Origin: CAZWSX01 sp964636985
GTDB lineage: Bacteria; Planctomycetota; Planctomycetia; Pirellulales; Pirellulaceae
Direction: 5' to 3'
Length of the DNA: 64,000 nucleotides
Assembly (NCBI GenBank): GCA_964636985.1
Contig: CAZWSX010000002.1
Location: 1 to 64,000 of the forward strand
The translations under genes and the position numbers were made by a program. A model generated the notes under the pieces. It worked only from the letters and a program-made list of their open reading frames with translations, was not told the DNA's origin and ran no database searches. This document shows positions 19,140 to 28,524 of the stretch, in pieces. Position 1 is the stretch's first letter. Each line of letters begins with the position of its first letter.

Positions 19140-21806
19140 ATGTATCGATTGTTTCCTCTGACAGCGATGCACACTCTTGCTGCTTCGTTTGTCTTCTTCA
19201 TCTCGGCATTGCCCGCGTGGGCGCAAGATGCCAGCGATCCTCGCATCGCGTTCTTCGAAACGAAGGTTCGTCCGCTGTTTGTCGAGCATTGCTACAACTG
19301 CCACTCGGCCGATCACAAAGGTGCGGGTGGGTTGCGCGTTGACGACTACAAGGGGCTACTCGAAGGAGGGAACAGCGGTCCTGCCGTTGTGCCTGGTGAT
19401 CCGAAGGCGAGTCGCATCATCGCGGCAGTTCGCCACGAGGGGAAAACCAAAATGCCCCCCGAAGGCGACAAGCTGACCGACGAGCAAATCGCCGATCTGG
19501 AAAAGTGGATTGTCGATGGCGCCGTGTGGCCTTCGCTCGCGATCCCTGCGAATCTCCTCAAGCCCGATGAGTTCTACGAGGGACTCCGAAAAGAACATTG
19601 GGCGTGGCAACCACTGCGCAATGTCACGCCACCGCAACCAGCCGATGCAACGTGGGCGCGCGATGACGTCGATCGCTTCGTCCTGGCCAAGTTGGAAGAG
19701 AAGGGACTCAAGCCAACGACCGACGCCGACAAACTCACGCTCATCCGCCGGATCAAGTTCGACCTCACTGGCTTACCACCGACAGTCGAAGAGATAGACT
19801 CCTTCCTCGCGGACGCTTCACCGACGGCCTTGGAATCGCTCGTCGACCGCTTGTTGGCTTCCAAAGCGTTCGGCGAGCGATGGGGTCGGCACTGGCTCGA
19901 CGTCGCTCGCTACGGCGAGTCGACCGGTTCCGCGCGGAACGTCCCCTACCCTCACGCTTGGCGCTATCGCGATTACGTCATCGATTCGGTCAACGCCGAC
20001 AAACCGTACGACCAATTCATCCGCGAACAAATCGCAGGCGACTTGCTGCCTGCCAATTCGCCCATGGAAAAGGGGGAGCAGCTCGTAGCGACGGGTTTTC
20101 TCGCCTTAGGCGTGAAAGACGTGAACCAGCGCTTCCCCGTTCGCTTCCTCATGGACAACGTCGACGAGCAGATCGATACGGTGTCGCGAGGCGTGCTCGC
20201 GCTCACCGTGAGCTGCGCTCGCTGCCACGATCATAAGTTCGATCCCGTCCCCACCGCCGACTACTACGCATTGGCGGGGATCTTCCGCAGCACGGATCTG
20301 CTTGCGGGTGTGCGTAGCAAGATGGGTGGCGGTGGCCTCGACTATTACGACACCGACAAGCTGATCAACATCAGCACCGACTCCAAGCCTGATCCCAACG
20401 CCGCCGCGAAGATCGAAGAGCTGACCAAGGCGCTCGCGGAAGCCCGCGCGGCGTTCCAAGCACTGCAGGCCGATCCTAACGGTGCCGAAAAAGGCCCGGA
20501 CGGTCGACCCAAGCGGCAGGTCGCGCGTCAAAAGATGAATAAGATCCAGCAGGAGCTGTCGGAGTATCACGACCCAGCTGTTCTCGGCAAGGTAGCCTAC
20601 GGTGTTCGTGATTCGAAGAAGGTCTCCGATACCGAAGTCCGCATTCGCGGTGAAGCCGAGAAGCTGGGACCGGTTGTTCCTCGCGGATACTTGACGCTCG
20701 TCTCGGTCTCCGATGCCGAGCGACCCAATCCGAAACAAAGCGGCCGTTTGGAACTGGCTCACTGGCTCACCAGCACGAACAATCCGTTGACCACCCGCGT
20801 GTACGTCAACCGCGTTTGGCAGCACTTGTTCGGCGATGGATTGGTAACGACGGTTGATAACTTCGGCACGACGGGCGAAACGCCGTCCAATCCGGAGTTG
20901 CTCGATCACCTGGCCAAGCGATTCGTGCAGCAAGGCTGGTCGACCAAAGCGTTGATCAAGTCGCTGGTGCTCAGTCGGGCTTACCAGCTCTCGAGCGATA
21001 CCGTCGCCACGAACGTACAAGCCGATCCGGCCAATCGTTTGGTCTGGCGACATTCGCCGCGACGACTCGATGCTGAGGAACTTCGCGACGCGGCGCTCGT
21101 CGCATCGAACACGCTCACGGCAGAGCCGCCAAAGGGTTCGCTCGCGGCGGAGTTCAAAGTGATCGAAGTCCGCAACAACGGACCGGAGGCTCGCAAGCTG
21201 CTCGATTACGCCTTGGCCGATACGCATCGCAGCGTCTACTTGCCGTTGTTCCGAGGCATCACGCCCACCTCACTGGCCTCGTTCGATTTCGCCGAACAAG
21301 GGATGCCCACGGGCAAACGGGATACGACCACGGTCGCAACGCAGGCACTGTATTTGCTCAACGATCCGTTCGTTCGCCGCTCGTCGATCAAGTTGGCCGA
21401 GAACGTGCTGGCTCGTTCCGGCGTGACGGACATGGAGCGGATCAGCCACTTGTACGTGACGGTTCTCGGCCGGCCGGCAACGGCCAACGAAATCGTGCGA
21501 GCGCGGGAGTTCCTGGCGAGCTACCAATCGGACGAAACCAATCTTCGTGCCCAATTGGCCGCCGAGAAAGCGAAGGCCGAAGAAGCAGCGAAACTTGCTA
21601 AGGCTGAAGCCGACGCCAAGGCAGTCGCTGCCAACGGAGAAGCAGTCGGCGCGGCGCCAGTCGTTCCCGCCAACCCCGACGATATTCCCGACAGCGATCA
21701 AACTGCTCGCGACGAAAAGGTCGAAGCGGCCGATTCGCGCATTGCGGCTTGGGCCAGCCTCTGCCAGGCACTCCTCGGCTCCGCCGAAGCTCGTTACGTG
21801 AAATAG
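19140..21806 (+). CDS. PSCyt1-DUF1549-DUF1553 secreted cytochrome
   Basis: About 888 residues. A signal peptide (LAASFVFFISALPAWA) precedes a PSCyt1 cytochrome domain with a single haem motif CYNCH and a later MPPEGDKLTDEQI segment, then DUF1549 (RIKFDLTGLPPTVEEIDSFL, GERWGRHWLDVARYGES) and C-terminal DUF1553 (GRLELAHWLTSTNNPLTTR, DAEELRDAALVAS). A CARCHDHKFDP motif in the middle may bind a second haem. Ala/Lys/Glu-rich helical inserts occur near residues 430-490 and 800-830. This architecture is characteristic of planctomycetes and is nearly always followed by a DUF1501 gene, as here. Role unknown, possibly polysaccharide-related. Several in-frame ATGs (19119, 19128, 19140) precede the signal peptide, and none has a good ribosome site. 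Confidence 0.92.
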   Translation: MYRLFPLTAMHTLAASFVFFISALPAWAQDASDPRIAFFETKVRPLFVEHCYNCHSADHKGAGGLRVDDYKGLLEGGNSGPAVVPGDPKASRIIAAVRHEGKTKMPPEGDKLTDEQIADLEKWIVDGAVWPSLAIPANLLKPDEFYEGLRKEHWAWQPLRNVTPPQPADATWARDDVDRFVLAKLEEKGLKPTTDADKLTLIRRIKFDLTGLPPTVEEIDSFLADASPTALESLVDRLLASKAFGERWGRHWLDVARYGESTGSARNVPYPHAWRYRDYVIDSVNADKPYDQFIREQIAGDLLPANSPMEKGEQLVATGFLALGVKDVNQRFPVRFLMDNVDEQIDTVSRGVLALTVSCARCHDHKFDPVPTADYYALAGIFRSTDLLAGVRSKMGGGGLDYYDTDKLINISTDSKPDPNAAAKIEELTKALAEARAAFQALQADPNGAEKGPDGRPKRQVARQKMNKIQQELSEYHDPAVLGKVAYGVRDSKKVSDTEVRIRGEAEKLGPVVPRGYLTLVSVSDAERPNPKQSGRLELAHWLTSTNNPLTTRVYVNRVWQHLFGDGLVTTVDNFGTTGETPSNPELLDHLAKRFVQQGWSTKALIKSLVLSRAYQLSSDTVATNVQADPANRLVWRHSPRRLDAEELRDAALVASNTLTAEPPKGSLAAEFKVIEVRNNGPEARKLLDYALADTHRSVYLPLFRGITPTSLASFDFAEQGMPTGKRDTTTVATQALYLLNDPFVRRSSIKLAENVLARSGVTDMERISHLYVTVLGRPATANEIVRAREFLASYQSDETNLRAQLAAEKAKAEEAAKLAKAEADAKAVAANGEAVGAAPVVPANPDDIPDSDQTARDEKVEAADSRIAAWASLCQALLGSAEARYVK

Positions 21807-21885
21807 ATGCGTGATGTAAGCCAACCAAGAAGTCGATTACCCCAATACAAGTACAAATAGCCTTTCGCAGAGAAAGATTCTCCCC

Positions 21886-23262
21886 ATGTCCGATAAGAAC
21901 ACTTCGATCATCACGCCATCGCGTCGACAACTCCTCAAGTCGGCCAGCGCTGGATTTGGATACCTCGCGCTGTCGAGCTTATTGGCCGATCAGTCGGCTC
22001 GCGCCGCCACACCGACCGCGCAGTTGTTGGCTCCCAAAGCCCCGCACTTTCCGACCAAGGTGAAGCGGGTCATCTTCCTGTTCATGGAAGGGGCTATCTC
22101 GTCGGTCGATACTTGGGAGTACAAGGCCAAGCTGCAAGAGAGCGATGGCAAGTCGGGACCCGGTGGCGGCAAGCTGGTCGCCAGCAAGTTCAAGTTTGCC
22201 CAGCACGGCGAAACGGGCTACTGGGTTTCGGAACTCTTCCCGCACCTGGCCAAACATGTCGACGAGTTGTGCCACATCCGCGGACTCCACACCGATACAC
22301 CCGCGCATCCCCAGGCGGTCATTCAATTGCACACCGGGACGGCACTGGCGCAGTTGACTCGCCCGTCGTGGGGATCGTGGGTTCTCTACGGCCTGGGGAC
22401 CGAGAACCAAGATTTGCCTGGGTTCATCACCATTAACCCGTCGGCGAACTTCGGCGGCGCGGTGAACTACGGGAGCGCGTTCCTGCCGGCCCACTACCAA
22501 GGGACCAAGATCAACGACACCGGCTATGTGGAGAACCTCAAGGCCCAAACCGCTTCGGCGCTGCAACGAAAGCAAATCGACTTGATCCAGTCAATGAACC
22601 GCGACCTGGCGACAAGTCCGAGCGCTCCCGACGAGTTGGAAGGGATCATCCAGTCGTACGAACTGGCCTTCACCATGCAGGGTAAAGTGCCGGAGATTCT
22701 CGATATCTCCAAAGAGTCGCAATCGGTCCGCGATGCTTACGGCGTGAAGCCGGGCCCGGCCGGAAGTTTTGCCCGGCAGTGCTTGATGGCCCGCCGCTTG
22801 TGCGAGTCGGGCGTGCGGTTCATCGAAGTCCGCCAAGGGGGGTGGGATCACCACAACAACTTGCACAAAGGGCTGATCTCGAATTGCGCCGCGGTCGACC
22901 AACCGACGGCGGCGCTGCTGACGGATTTGAAGCAACGAGGCATGCTAGAAGACACGCTCGTCTTGTTCGGCAGCGAGTTCGGGCGGTTGCCCACGGCTCA
23001 GGGGCCCGACGGCCGCGACCACAACATTACGGGCTATCCGATGTGGCTGGCCGGTGCGGGCGTGAAGAAGGGTTTCAGCTACGGCGGCACCGACGATGTG
23101 GGCATTCACGCCGTCGAAGGACGCATGCATACCACCGACCTGCATGCGACGCTGCTGGCGTTGATGGGGCTCGACCACGAGCAGCTCACGTACAACTACG
23201 CCGGGCGAGATTTCCGGCTGACCGACGTGCAAGGGAAAGTTGTGCAAGAGATCTTTGCGTAA
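21886..23262 (+). CDS. DUF1501 protein, Tat-exported
   Basis: A 458-residue member of DUF1501, an alkaline-phosphatase/sulfatase-like fold. The N-terminus has a twin-arginine signal (SRRQLLKSASAGFGYLAL) ending near SARAA. Family segments include KRVIFLFMEGAISSVDTWE, FRCHIRGLHTDTPAH-type residues (here LCHIRGLHTDTPAHPQAV), GVRFIEVRQGGWDHHNN and LVLFGSEFGRLPTAQGPDGRDHN; the last two carry His and Asp residues placed like metal ligands in related phosphatases. It follows the PSCyt1 gene by 79 bases and is its usual partner. Substrate unknown. Start ATG at 21886, after AGAGAAAGA. Confidence 0.93.
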   Translation: MSDKNTSIITPSRRQLLKSASAGFGYLALSSLLADQSARAATPTAQLLAPKAPHFPTKVKRVIFLFMEGAISSVDTWEYKAKLQESDGKSGPGGGKLVASKFKFAQHGETGYWVSELFPHLAKHVDELCHIRGLHTDTPAHPQAVIQLHTGTALAQLTRPSWGSWVLYGLGTENQDLPGFITINPSANFGGAVNYGSAFLPAHYQGTKINDTGYVENLKAQTASALQRKQIDLIQSMNRDLATSPSAPDELEGIIQSYELAFTMQGKVPEILDISKESQSVRDAYGVKPGPAGSFARQCLMARRLCESGVRFIEVRQGGWDHHNNLHKGLISNCAAVDQPTAALLTDLKQRGMLEDTLVLFGSEFGRLPTAQGPDGRDHNITGYPMWLAGAGVKKGFSYGGTDDVGIHAVEGRMHTTDLHATLLALMGLDHEQLTYNYAGRDFRLTDVQGKVVQEIFA

Positions 23263-23640
23263 CGCAGTTCCCCGTTGCAGGGTCTCTAAGGACGCAGACA
23301 TTTGGCTTGAGACGTGCACGCTAGCTCAAGCCGCCGCGACTATCGCCAAGCTCAGCCGGGCCTTTTCTTCGCTTGCCCGGCTGAAGTCGACCTCTCTATG
23401 TCGTAACGACCTTCTCGACCGTCAAAAACCGTCCCTTCCGTGATGGACCACCGTCATCCGTCACGGGCGACCATCACTATTCACGGGCCGTGGGCTGATT
23501 CACTCGTTTGCCTGGTACCGCATTTACCAAACTTCGCGCGATTCACGCAAAACAGTTGACTTTCCGATTGGCACATCGATTGCGTTTAGTGCTTCGCATC
23601 AGGCAAGAGCCTTTCACGAAGAGTTATTGGAGACGACGCC
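23263..23640. other. Intergenic region with a long inverted repeat
   Basis: This 378-base region holds a perfect 10-base inverted repeat, TCAGCCGGGC / GCCCGGCTGA, at 23352-23384 with a 13-base loop. It lacks a following T tract but lies about 90 bases after the DUF1501 stop and could end that operon. Short TCACGGGC words occur near 23480-23507, of unknown meaning. Confidence 0.45.
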
Positions 23641-24120
23641 ATGCTGAATCGATTCATCCTCGGGGTCACCTGTGCCCTGCTCATGATAGTTTCAATCGGC
23701 TGTAGCAACGACAAGCGGCTGAAAGTTTATCCCGTCGAAGGAACGGTCCTGCTCGACGGACAACCCCTGGCGAACGCGCTGGTGGTGCTTCATCCCCTCG
23801 CGCCGAAGAACGCTGAGCACCAGCCTTCGACGGCGCAAACGGATGCCGCTGGAAAGTTCAAAGCGACCACTTACGTTAGCAACGATGGTGTTCCCGATGG
23901 GGAATACGCCGTGACCGTGGCCGCCTACGAACTGATTCCGGAAGGTTCGGGATTCGTTCCCGGCGGCAACATCCTTGCTCCTGAATTGGCCTCGAAAACG
24001 AGCACAAACGTCAAGGTGCAAGTCGCGGCCAGTTCGTCGAACGTTCTCCAGCCCATCACTGTGCAGCGCGCTTCGGTTCAACAAGCCTCGGCCACCGCCC
24101 CGGTGTCCTACGGCGAGTAG
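23641..24120 (+). CDS. Small lipoprotein with transthyretin-like beta-sandwich domain
   Basis: A 159-residue predicted lipoprotein. The signal runs to the lipobox IVSIGC. The body, VYPVEGTVLLDGQPLANALV, then TDAAGKFKATTY and PDGEYAVTVAAYE, is the carboxypeptidase-regulatory-like fold that planctomycetes place beside DUF1559 genes, here 104 bases downstream. The C-terminus is Ala/Ser/Gln-rich. It likely sits on the outer or cytoplasmic membrane; function unknown. The ATG at 23641 has a weak ribosome site (TTGGAGACG). Confidence 0.82.
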   Translation: MLNRFILGVTCALLMIVSIGCSNDKRLKVYPVEGTVLLDGQPLANALVVLHPLAPKNAEHQPSTAQTDAAGKFKATTYVSNDGVPDGEYAVTVAAYELIPEGSGFVPGGNILAPELASKTSTNVKVQVAASSSNVLQPITVQRASVQQASATAPVSYGE

Positions 24121-24224
24121 TGTCCTTCGGCGAATAGCAGTTAACAACGAACGACCTGAATTCACAAAAACACATCGCTCAAAAACAACCCTTTCACAAA
24201 CAAACACGTATTGGAGTTTCAAGA

Positions 24225-25268
24225 ATGTCCTCCCTCAACAACTCGCCTAACGCAGGACGCGCACGGCGAGGTTTCACCTTGATCGAGTTGCTGGTGGTGA
24301 TCGCCATCATCGGCGTGCTCGTCGCCTTGTTGCTGCCTGCAATCCAGGCGGCTCGCGAATCGGCTCGCCGCAGCCAATGCCAAAGCAACTTGAAGCAGCT
24401 CGGCATCGCGGCCCAGACCTTTCACGATGCGACCAAGACCTTGCCTTCGAGCGTCCGTCCAGGTGGAAACACCTTGTCCCCTCGTATCGCCGGCTTGACC
24501 TTCATCCTTCCGAACCTCGAGCAGTCGGCCATCTTCGATCAATACCGTCAGGACCTGAACTGGAGCAATGTGGCCAACGTGCCATTCACCTCGCGGCCCC
24601 TCTCGGTTTTCGTTTGCCCTTCCAGCCCCGGCAGCGCTAGCGACCGGTGGGATGGCGACCCGCAACCGCCGGCCACGTTTTCGAACCTTGTTGCCGTCAC
24701 CGACTACTCGCCCGTCATCGGCGTCGACCAACGCCTCGACCAGGCGGGTTTGCTGATTCGTCCTGATCCGGCCACGCCGCTGGGCTTGGCTCAGCTGACC
24801 GGCATGCTGCCTAAGAACGGCTCGCCCAAGTTGGCCGACGTGTTGGATGGCCTTTCGAACACGATCATGTACGGTGAGTCGGCTGGCCGCCCGGCAGTTT
24901 ATCGCGGCAAGAACCACGTTCGCGTTGGCGACATCACTACCGCTCGCGTGAATGGTGGCGGCTGGTGCCGCCCAGCGAGCGACTTCAGCGTCGACGGCTC
25001 GTCGCTCGACGGCAAGACCTTCCCCGGACCGTGCGCTATCAACTGCACCAACGGGCAAGACGTCTTCCCGATCAGCAGCGGCGGAGCCACCCCATACACC
25101 TACTACGGGACCGAAGGAACCAGCGAAGCCTACGCCTTCCACCCAGGCGGAGCCAACTTCACGATGGGCGACGGGTCGGTGCGGTTCATCGCCGACACGA
25201 TCCCGATCAGCATCTTCGCCGGTCTGGTGACTCGCGCCGGTAGCGAAAACGTCCGCGTGCCCAACTAG
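24225..25268 (+). CDS. DUF1559 type IV pilin-like protein, second copy
   Basis: A 347-residue DUF1559 protein. The prepilin signal is RRGFTLIELLVVIAIIGVL, followed by PAIQAARESARRSQCQSNL. The C-terminal H-x9-DG motif is FHPGGANFTMGDGSVRF. It shares the layout of the protein at 17482 but the middle differs (for example VTDYSPVIGVDQRL), so it is a diverged paralogue rather than a recent copy. It follows the small lipoprotein and ends before a strong terminator at 25325-25363. Start ATG at 24225; a clear ribosome site is not obvious (TTGGAGTTTCAAGA). Confidence 0.93.
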   Translation: MSSLNNSPNAGRARRGFTLIELLVVIAIIGVLVALLLPAIQAARESARRSQCQSNLKQLGIAAQTFHDATKTLPSSVRPGGNTLSPRIAGLTFILPNLEQSAIFDQYRQDLNWSNVANVPFTSRPLSVFVCPSSPGSASDRWDGDPQPPATFSNLVAVTDYSPVIGVDQRLDQAGLLIRPDPATPLGLAQLTGMLPKNGSPKLADVLDGLSNTIMYGESAGRPAVYRGKNHVRVGDITTARVNGGGWCRPASDFSVDGSSLDGKTFPGPCAINCTNGQDVFPISSGGATPYTYYGTEGTSEAYAFHPGGANFTMGDGSVRFIADTIPISIFAGLVTRAGSENVRVPN

Positions 25269-25324
25269 TTCGGGCTGAGAAATAGTCGGGGGCTGGAACC
25301 AGAGAAGAACTTTGCCCCTTGTTC

Positions 25325-25363
25325 ATCCCGAGATGGCGGAGCCATCTCGGGATGTTTGTTTTT
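25325..25363 (+). terminator. Strong Rho-independent terminator after DUF1559 gene
   Basis: A perfect 13-base stem, ATCCCGAGATGGC with GCCATCTCGGGAT, around the loop GGA, then GTTTGTTTTT. It lies 57 bases after the pilin-like gene and 21 bases before the next start, so it separates the two transcripts. Confidence 0.9.
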
Positions 25364-25383
25364 ACGACTGCAAGAGATCGACC

Positions 25384-26538
25384 ATGACCATGCGCCGTTG
25401 CCTTGTGCTGTTGATTCTCGTCACCGTGTGCGGCGTGGGATGCTCGCCTTCGGCCTCGCAGTCATCTGTGAAGACTGCACCTACCAAGACGGCGCCTACA
25501 AACGCGGCTCTCGACGAACCCAAGCCGGGGCCGAGCTCACCCCAAAAGGTGACATTGCTCAACGTGTCGTACGATCCGACGCGCGAGTTTTACGTCGAGT
25601 TCAACGCGGCCTTCGCCAAGCACTGGCAGGAGCAGCACGGCCAAGAGGTAACCATCGACCAATCGCACGGCGGATCGGGCAAGCAAGCGCGAAGCGTCAT
25701 CGATGGTCTTGAGGCTGATGTCGTTACGCTAGCTCTGGCTCAAGACATCGATGCGATTGCCGAAAAAGGCAGATTGCTTTCGTCGAATTGGCAAACCAAG
25801 CTGCCCCACAACAGTTGCCCTTACACGTCGACGATTGTTTTCCTGGTTCGCAAGGGAAATCCAAAACAAATCAAAGACTGGGACGACCTGGTGCAGGGAG
25901 ATGTTTCGGTCATCACGCCCAACCCTAAGACGGGCGGCGGTGCCCGCTGGAACTATCTGGCCGCATGGGGCTTCGCGCTCAAACGCGAGCTTGGAAGTTG
26001 GGACAAGCTCAAGCTACCTGAGGCAAACGAAGACGCCAGTGCGGCACAAGCCAAGGCCCGCGAGTTTGTGATCGAACTATACAAGCGAGTCCCCGTCCTC
26101 GATTCCGGCGCCCGCGGCTCGACGAATACGTTCATTCAGCGAGAAATCGGCGACGTGCTTCTGACGTGGGAGAACGAAGCGTTCCTCGCAATGAACGAAC
26201 TGGGACCCGACAAAGTCGAATTAGTGGTCCCCTCGATTAGCATCTTGGCCGAGCCGCCTGTCGCGGTCGTCGAAACCGCCGCTGAAAAGCACGGAACGAC
26301 GGCCGCGGCTCAGGCTTATCTGGGGTTTCTGTACAGTCCCGTCGGGCAGAAGCTCGCGGCGAAGTATCACTACCGCCCGTCTGTCCCCAATTCCGTTTCA
26401 GATGAAGAGAAGAAGCAGTTCGTGGAGTTAGAACTGTTTCAGCTCGAAGAAGTCTTTGGCTCCTGGAAAGAGACGCAAGCGAAGCACTTCGACGACGGCG
26501 CGATCTTTGATCAGATTTATCAGCCAGCGAAGCAGTAA
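25384..26538 (+). CDS. sbp: Sulfate-binding lipoprotein of an ABC transporter, orphan copy
   Basis: A 384-residue periplasmic sulfate/thiosulfate-binding protein. The ATG at 25384 (MTMRRC) is chosen because the lipoprotein signal to VCGVGC starts there; the frame stays open upstream through the terminator. A Thr/Pro/Lys-rich linker is followed by the Sbp fold: VTLLNVSYDPTREFYVEFN, EVTIDQSHGGSGKQARSVID, STIVFLVRKGNPK, ITPNPKTGGGARWNYLAAWG, RGSTNTFIQREIGDVLLTWE. It has no permease or ATPase beside it. A close paralogue opens the operon at 57.7-62 kb; this one may share that permease under another control or bind a related oxyanion. That is inference. Confidence 0.93.
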   Translation: MTMRRCLVLLILVTVCGVGCSPSASQSSVKTAPTKTAPTNAALDEPKPGPSSPQKVTLLNVSYDPTREFYVEFNAAFAKHWQEQHGQEVTIDQSHGGSGKQARSVIDGLEADVVTLALAQDIDAIAEKGRLLSSNWQTKLPHNSCPYTSTIVFLVRKGNPKQIKDWDDLVQGDVSVITPNPKTGGGARWNYLAAWGFALKRELGSWDKLKLPEANEDASAAQAKAREFVIELYKRVPVLDSGARGSTNTFIQREIGDVLLTWENEAFLAMNELGPDKVELVVPSISILAEPPVAVVETAAEKHGTTAAAQAYLGFLYSPVGQKLAAKYHYRPSVPNSVSDEEKKQFVELELFQLEEVFGSWKETQAKHFDDGAIFDQIYQPAKQ

Positions 26539-26552
26539 CGGCTTCTGGTCCA

Positions 26553-27719
26553 TTATTCGACGACACAGTCGGGGCGGAGGGCACGGAAAGCATCAATCGC
26601 TTCTGGTGTGATCGCCTCTTCAAACAGGTACAACTTCTTTAACCTAGGAAGCTGTGCAACGTATTCCAAAGAGCGGTCCGTAAGCATGTTTTCGGTCAGG
26701 TCCAAAGCCTCCAAGTGCTTAATTGCGCTGATCCCTTCGACATGTTCATCCTCCATGTTCGTGTGGGACACCGAAAGCGACTTTAGGTTCGGCATGCCCG
26801 CTAGTAGCGCAAATCCCTCTGTTGAAAACCGAGCGCGACTCAGATTTAAGTGCTCAATCCCTGTCCCTCGCAAAGCAGTTGCTTCCTCTTCGGAGAATTC
26901 AGCGTCGCACAATGTCAACTCCGTCAACTGAGGTAGTTCTTTGAAACGTGCCAAACCAACAGATGTGAGGCCACCGGCTTCAATGCAAATGAAATTGAGA
27001 CGTTTCAACTTCACGATCGAAGAGAGACTCGCATCGGTCACATCACCGCCGTTGATCGCAATTTGTTCAAGTTTGTCGAGCGATTCCACGGACTCCAAGT
27101 CGGAATCCTTCAACAACGAGAAGTCGAGGTGCAGTATCCGTAAGTCGGGCAAGGCTCGCGCGAGTCGATTGTGTTCATCGGTCATGTCGATGCTTTGCAT
27201 GCTCAAGTGCTGCACTCGTGGGAGTTTCAGGATAAGCTCGTTGTACTTTTCCGATGCAAGGGAAGCGTGTACGCGATAGTAGTCAGCAAAGAAATCTTGC
27301 TTCCAATCGACTGGCGGCATTGGCTGCAGGAAACTCTTCGGGCCGAACCAACGGGACACCCCTTCTGTCTCCTCTCCGAACTTATCAACGATGTGTTGTC
27401 GAATCTCGGCATGCGTTTGTGCCGTGCGGACGTCCGACATCAGCCAACCAAGAGGGATCGCTACTGCGATCACAAAGAGACCCAGCCACAACAAACCGAA
27501 TTGCAGTCGCGATCCTCTCCAATAACTCCATATCGCACCAATCGCCACGCACACGGCAAAGAGCAACACAGACCCAAGAGCGACAAGAACTGTCCAGCCT
27601 TGCCCAAAATCAAGGCCAAACCATTTCGAAGAAATGAACAACGCAATTTGCGCGGCGATCAAGGTCAGGATCGCTTTGTTGCCAACCAGAAAGTTTTTAG
27701 AGCCCGGGAGAGACGTCAA
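26553..27719 (-). CDS. Membrane-anchored leucine-rich-repeat protein
   Basis: A 388-residue protein. Three hydrophobic segments occupy about residues 14-105 (LTLIAAQIALFI, VALGSVLLFAVCVAIGAIW, FGLLWLGLFVIAVAIPLGWL). From about residue 150 leucine-rich repeats follow, of the bacterial type with LxxLxLxxxxxxD spacing: RALPDLRILHLDFSLLKDSD, KELPQLTELTLCDAEFSEEE, MPNLKSLSVSHTNMEDEHV, IKHLEALDLTENMLTDRSLE. The domain probably mediates binding. The start is TTG at 27719, with GGAG nine bases before it. It follows the cpRec gene by 36 bases and may be the third gene of the gdx transcript. Its DNA looks less GC-rich than its neighbours. Function unknown. Confidence 0.8.
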   Translation of the reverse strand: MTSLPGSKNFLVGNKAILTLIAAQIALFISSKWFGLDFGQGWTVLVALGSVLLFAVCVAIGAIWSYWRGSRLQFGLLWLGLFVIAVAIPLGWLMSDVRTAQTHAEIRQHIVDKFGEETEGVSRWFGPKSFLQPMPPVDWKQDFFADYYRVHASLASEKYNELILKLPRVQHLSMQSIDMTDEHNRLARALPDLRILHLDFSLLKDSDLESVESLDKLEQIAINGGDVTDASLSSIVKLKRLNFICIEAGGLTSVGLARFKELPQLTELTLCDAEFSEEEATALRGTGIEHLNLSRARFSTEGFALLAGMPNLKSLSVSHTNMEDEHVEGISAIKHLEALDLTENMLTDRSLEYVAQLPRLKKLYLFEEAITPEAIDAFRALRPDCVVE

Positions 27720-27755
27720 ACGGTTGTGCTCCGTGGAACAGCCTGATCCAGTGAT

Positions 27756-28169
27756 TCACCCGCGCGCTTCTTTGATGATCCGGCAGACCGCATTGCGCCA
27801 GTCTAGCTCGATCCAATCGTCGCCTAGCGGAACGACTCGCTCGTGCCGCCACTTCGCCAGGTCGAAGGCCCCAGCCATCCACATTGCTCGCTCGCCGTTG
27901 CTGCTGTGAACAATCACCGAGCGAACGATCGGCTGCGACACCAGCCACTGCGCCACCATGTAGCCGTCGCCTGGGTCGGGCTGCCCCGGCTCCGACTCCA
28001 AGTCGTGATCGAGCGAGATCAGCGTGGCGCCCGATAACAAAGCCCCTGCCTCGCGCATCATGACGTTGGCATCGCCCCAAACTCGAAGCGATAAGTCGGG
28101 TGCCACGGCGCGCAGCACGGCCATGAACCGCTCGATGCGCTCGGCATTGTCTTCCAGCATCAGGAGCAC
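27756..28169 (-). CDS. Cyclic-phosphate-processing receiver (cpRec) domain protein
   Basis: A 137-residue protein that is a single receiver-like domain. It opens with LLMLEDNAERIERFMAVL and has the ISLDHDLE motif, whose Asp-x-Asp and adjacent His resemble the cpRec family, a receiver variant predicted to process cyclic phosphates and related to RNA repair or nucleotide signalling. The later IVHSSNGERAMWM supplies the Ser and Asn expected near the active site. It starts with GTG at 28169 after GGGAG. Eighteen bases separate it from the gdx stop, so the two are probably one transcript under the guanidine riboswitch. The family call comes from the motif pattern alone. Confidence 0.7.
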   Translation of the reverse strand: MLLMLEDNAERIERFMAVLRAVAPDLSLRVWGDANVMMREAGALLSGATLISLDHDLESEPGQPDPGDGYMVAQWLVSQPIVRSVIVHSSNGERAMWMAGAFDLAKWRHERVVPLGDDWIELDWRNAVCRIIKEARG

Positions 28170-28187
28170 GGATGTCTCCCTCGATAC

Positions 28188-28505
28188 TTAACCCGCCGTG
28201 AATTTTAAGCCGACGATACCGCCCACAATCAGCAACAAGCACACGACTCGCCATGCGGTGGCAGGTTCGCCGAACAACAGAATGCCCAATGTCGCGGTGC
28301 CGACGGCGCCGATGCCGGTCCACACGGCGTAACCGGTGCCGACCGGAATGGTTCGTACGGCCACGGCCAACAGGAACATGCTGATCGCCATTGCGGCGAT
28401 GGTCAGTACGCTCGGCCACAGCTTGGTAAAGCCATCGGTATATTTCAAACCGATCGCCCAGCCCATTTCAAACAACGAAGCGATAAAAAGAAGAGCCCAT
28501 GCCAT
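28188..28505 (-). CDS. gdx: Guanidinium exporter, SMR family (SugE/Gdx type)
   Basis: A 105-residue, four-helix small multidrug resistance protein. The sequence follows E. coli SugE closely: Glu13 in LFEMGWAIGLKYTDGF (the proton/substrate site), PSVLTIAAMAISMFLLAVAV, then TIPVGTGYAVWTGIGAVGTA and the last helix LLLIVGGIVGLK. The Gdx subtype exports guanidinium in exchange for protons as an antiparallel dimer. The ATG at 28503-28505 is chosen because SugE starts there and the riboswitch lies just upstream; the open frame extends further upstream through that RNA. The guanidine-II riboswitch makes the substrate unusually clear for this family. Confidence 0.95.
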   Translation of the reverse strand: MAWALLFIASLFEMGWAIGLKYTDGFTKLWPSVLTIAAMAISMFLLAVAVRTIPVGTGYAVWTGIGAVGTATLGILLFGEPATAWRVVCLLLIVGGIVGLKFTAG

Positions 28506-28524
28506 AACGCACCTGTGCGTCAGA

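Noticed and set aside
20106..21227. 373-codon - strand frame
   Set aside because: Antisense to the PSCyt1-DUF1549-DUF1553 gene, which has clear domains; the antisense product shows none.
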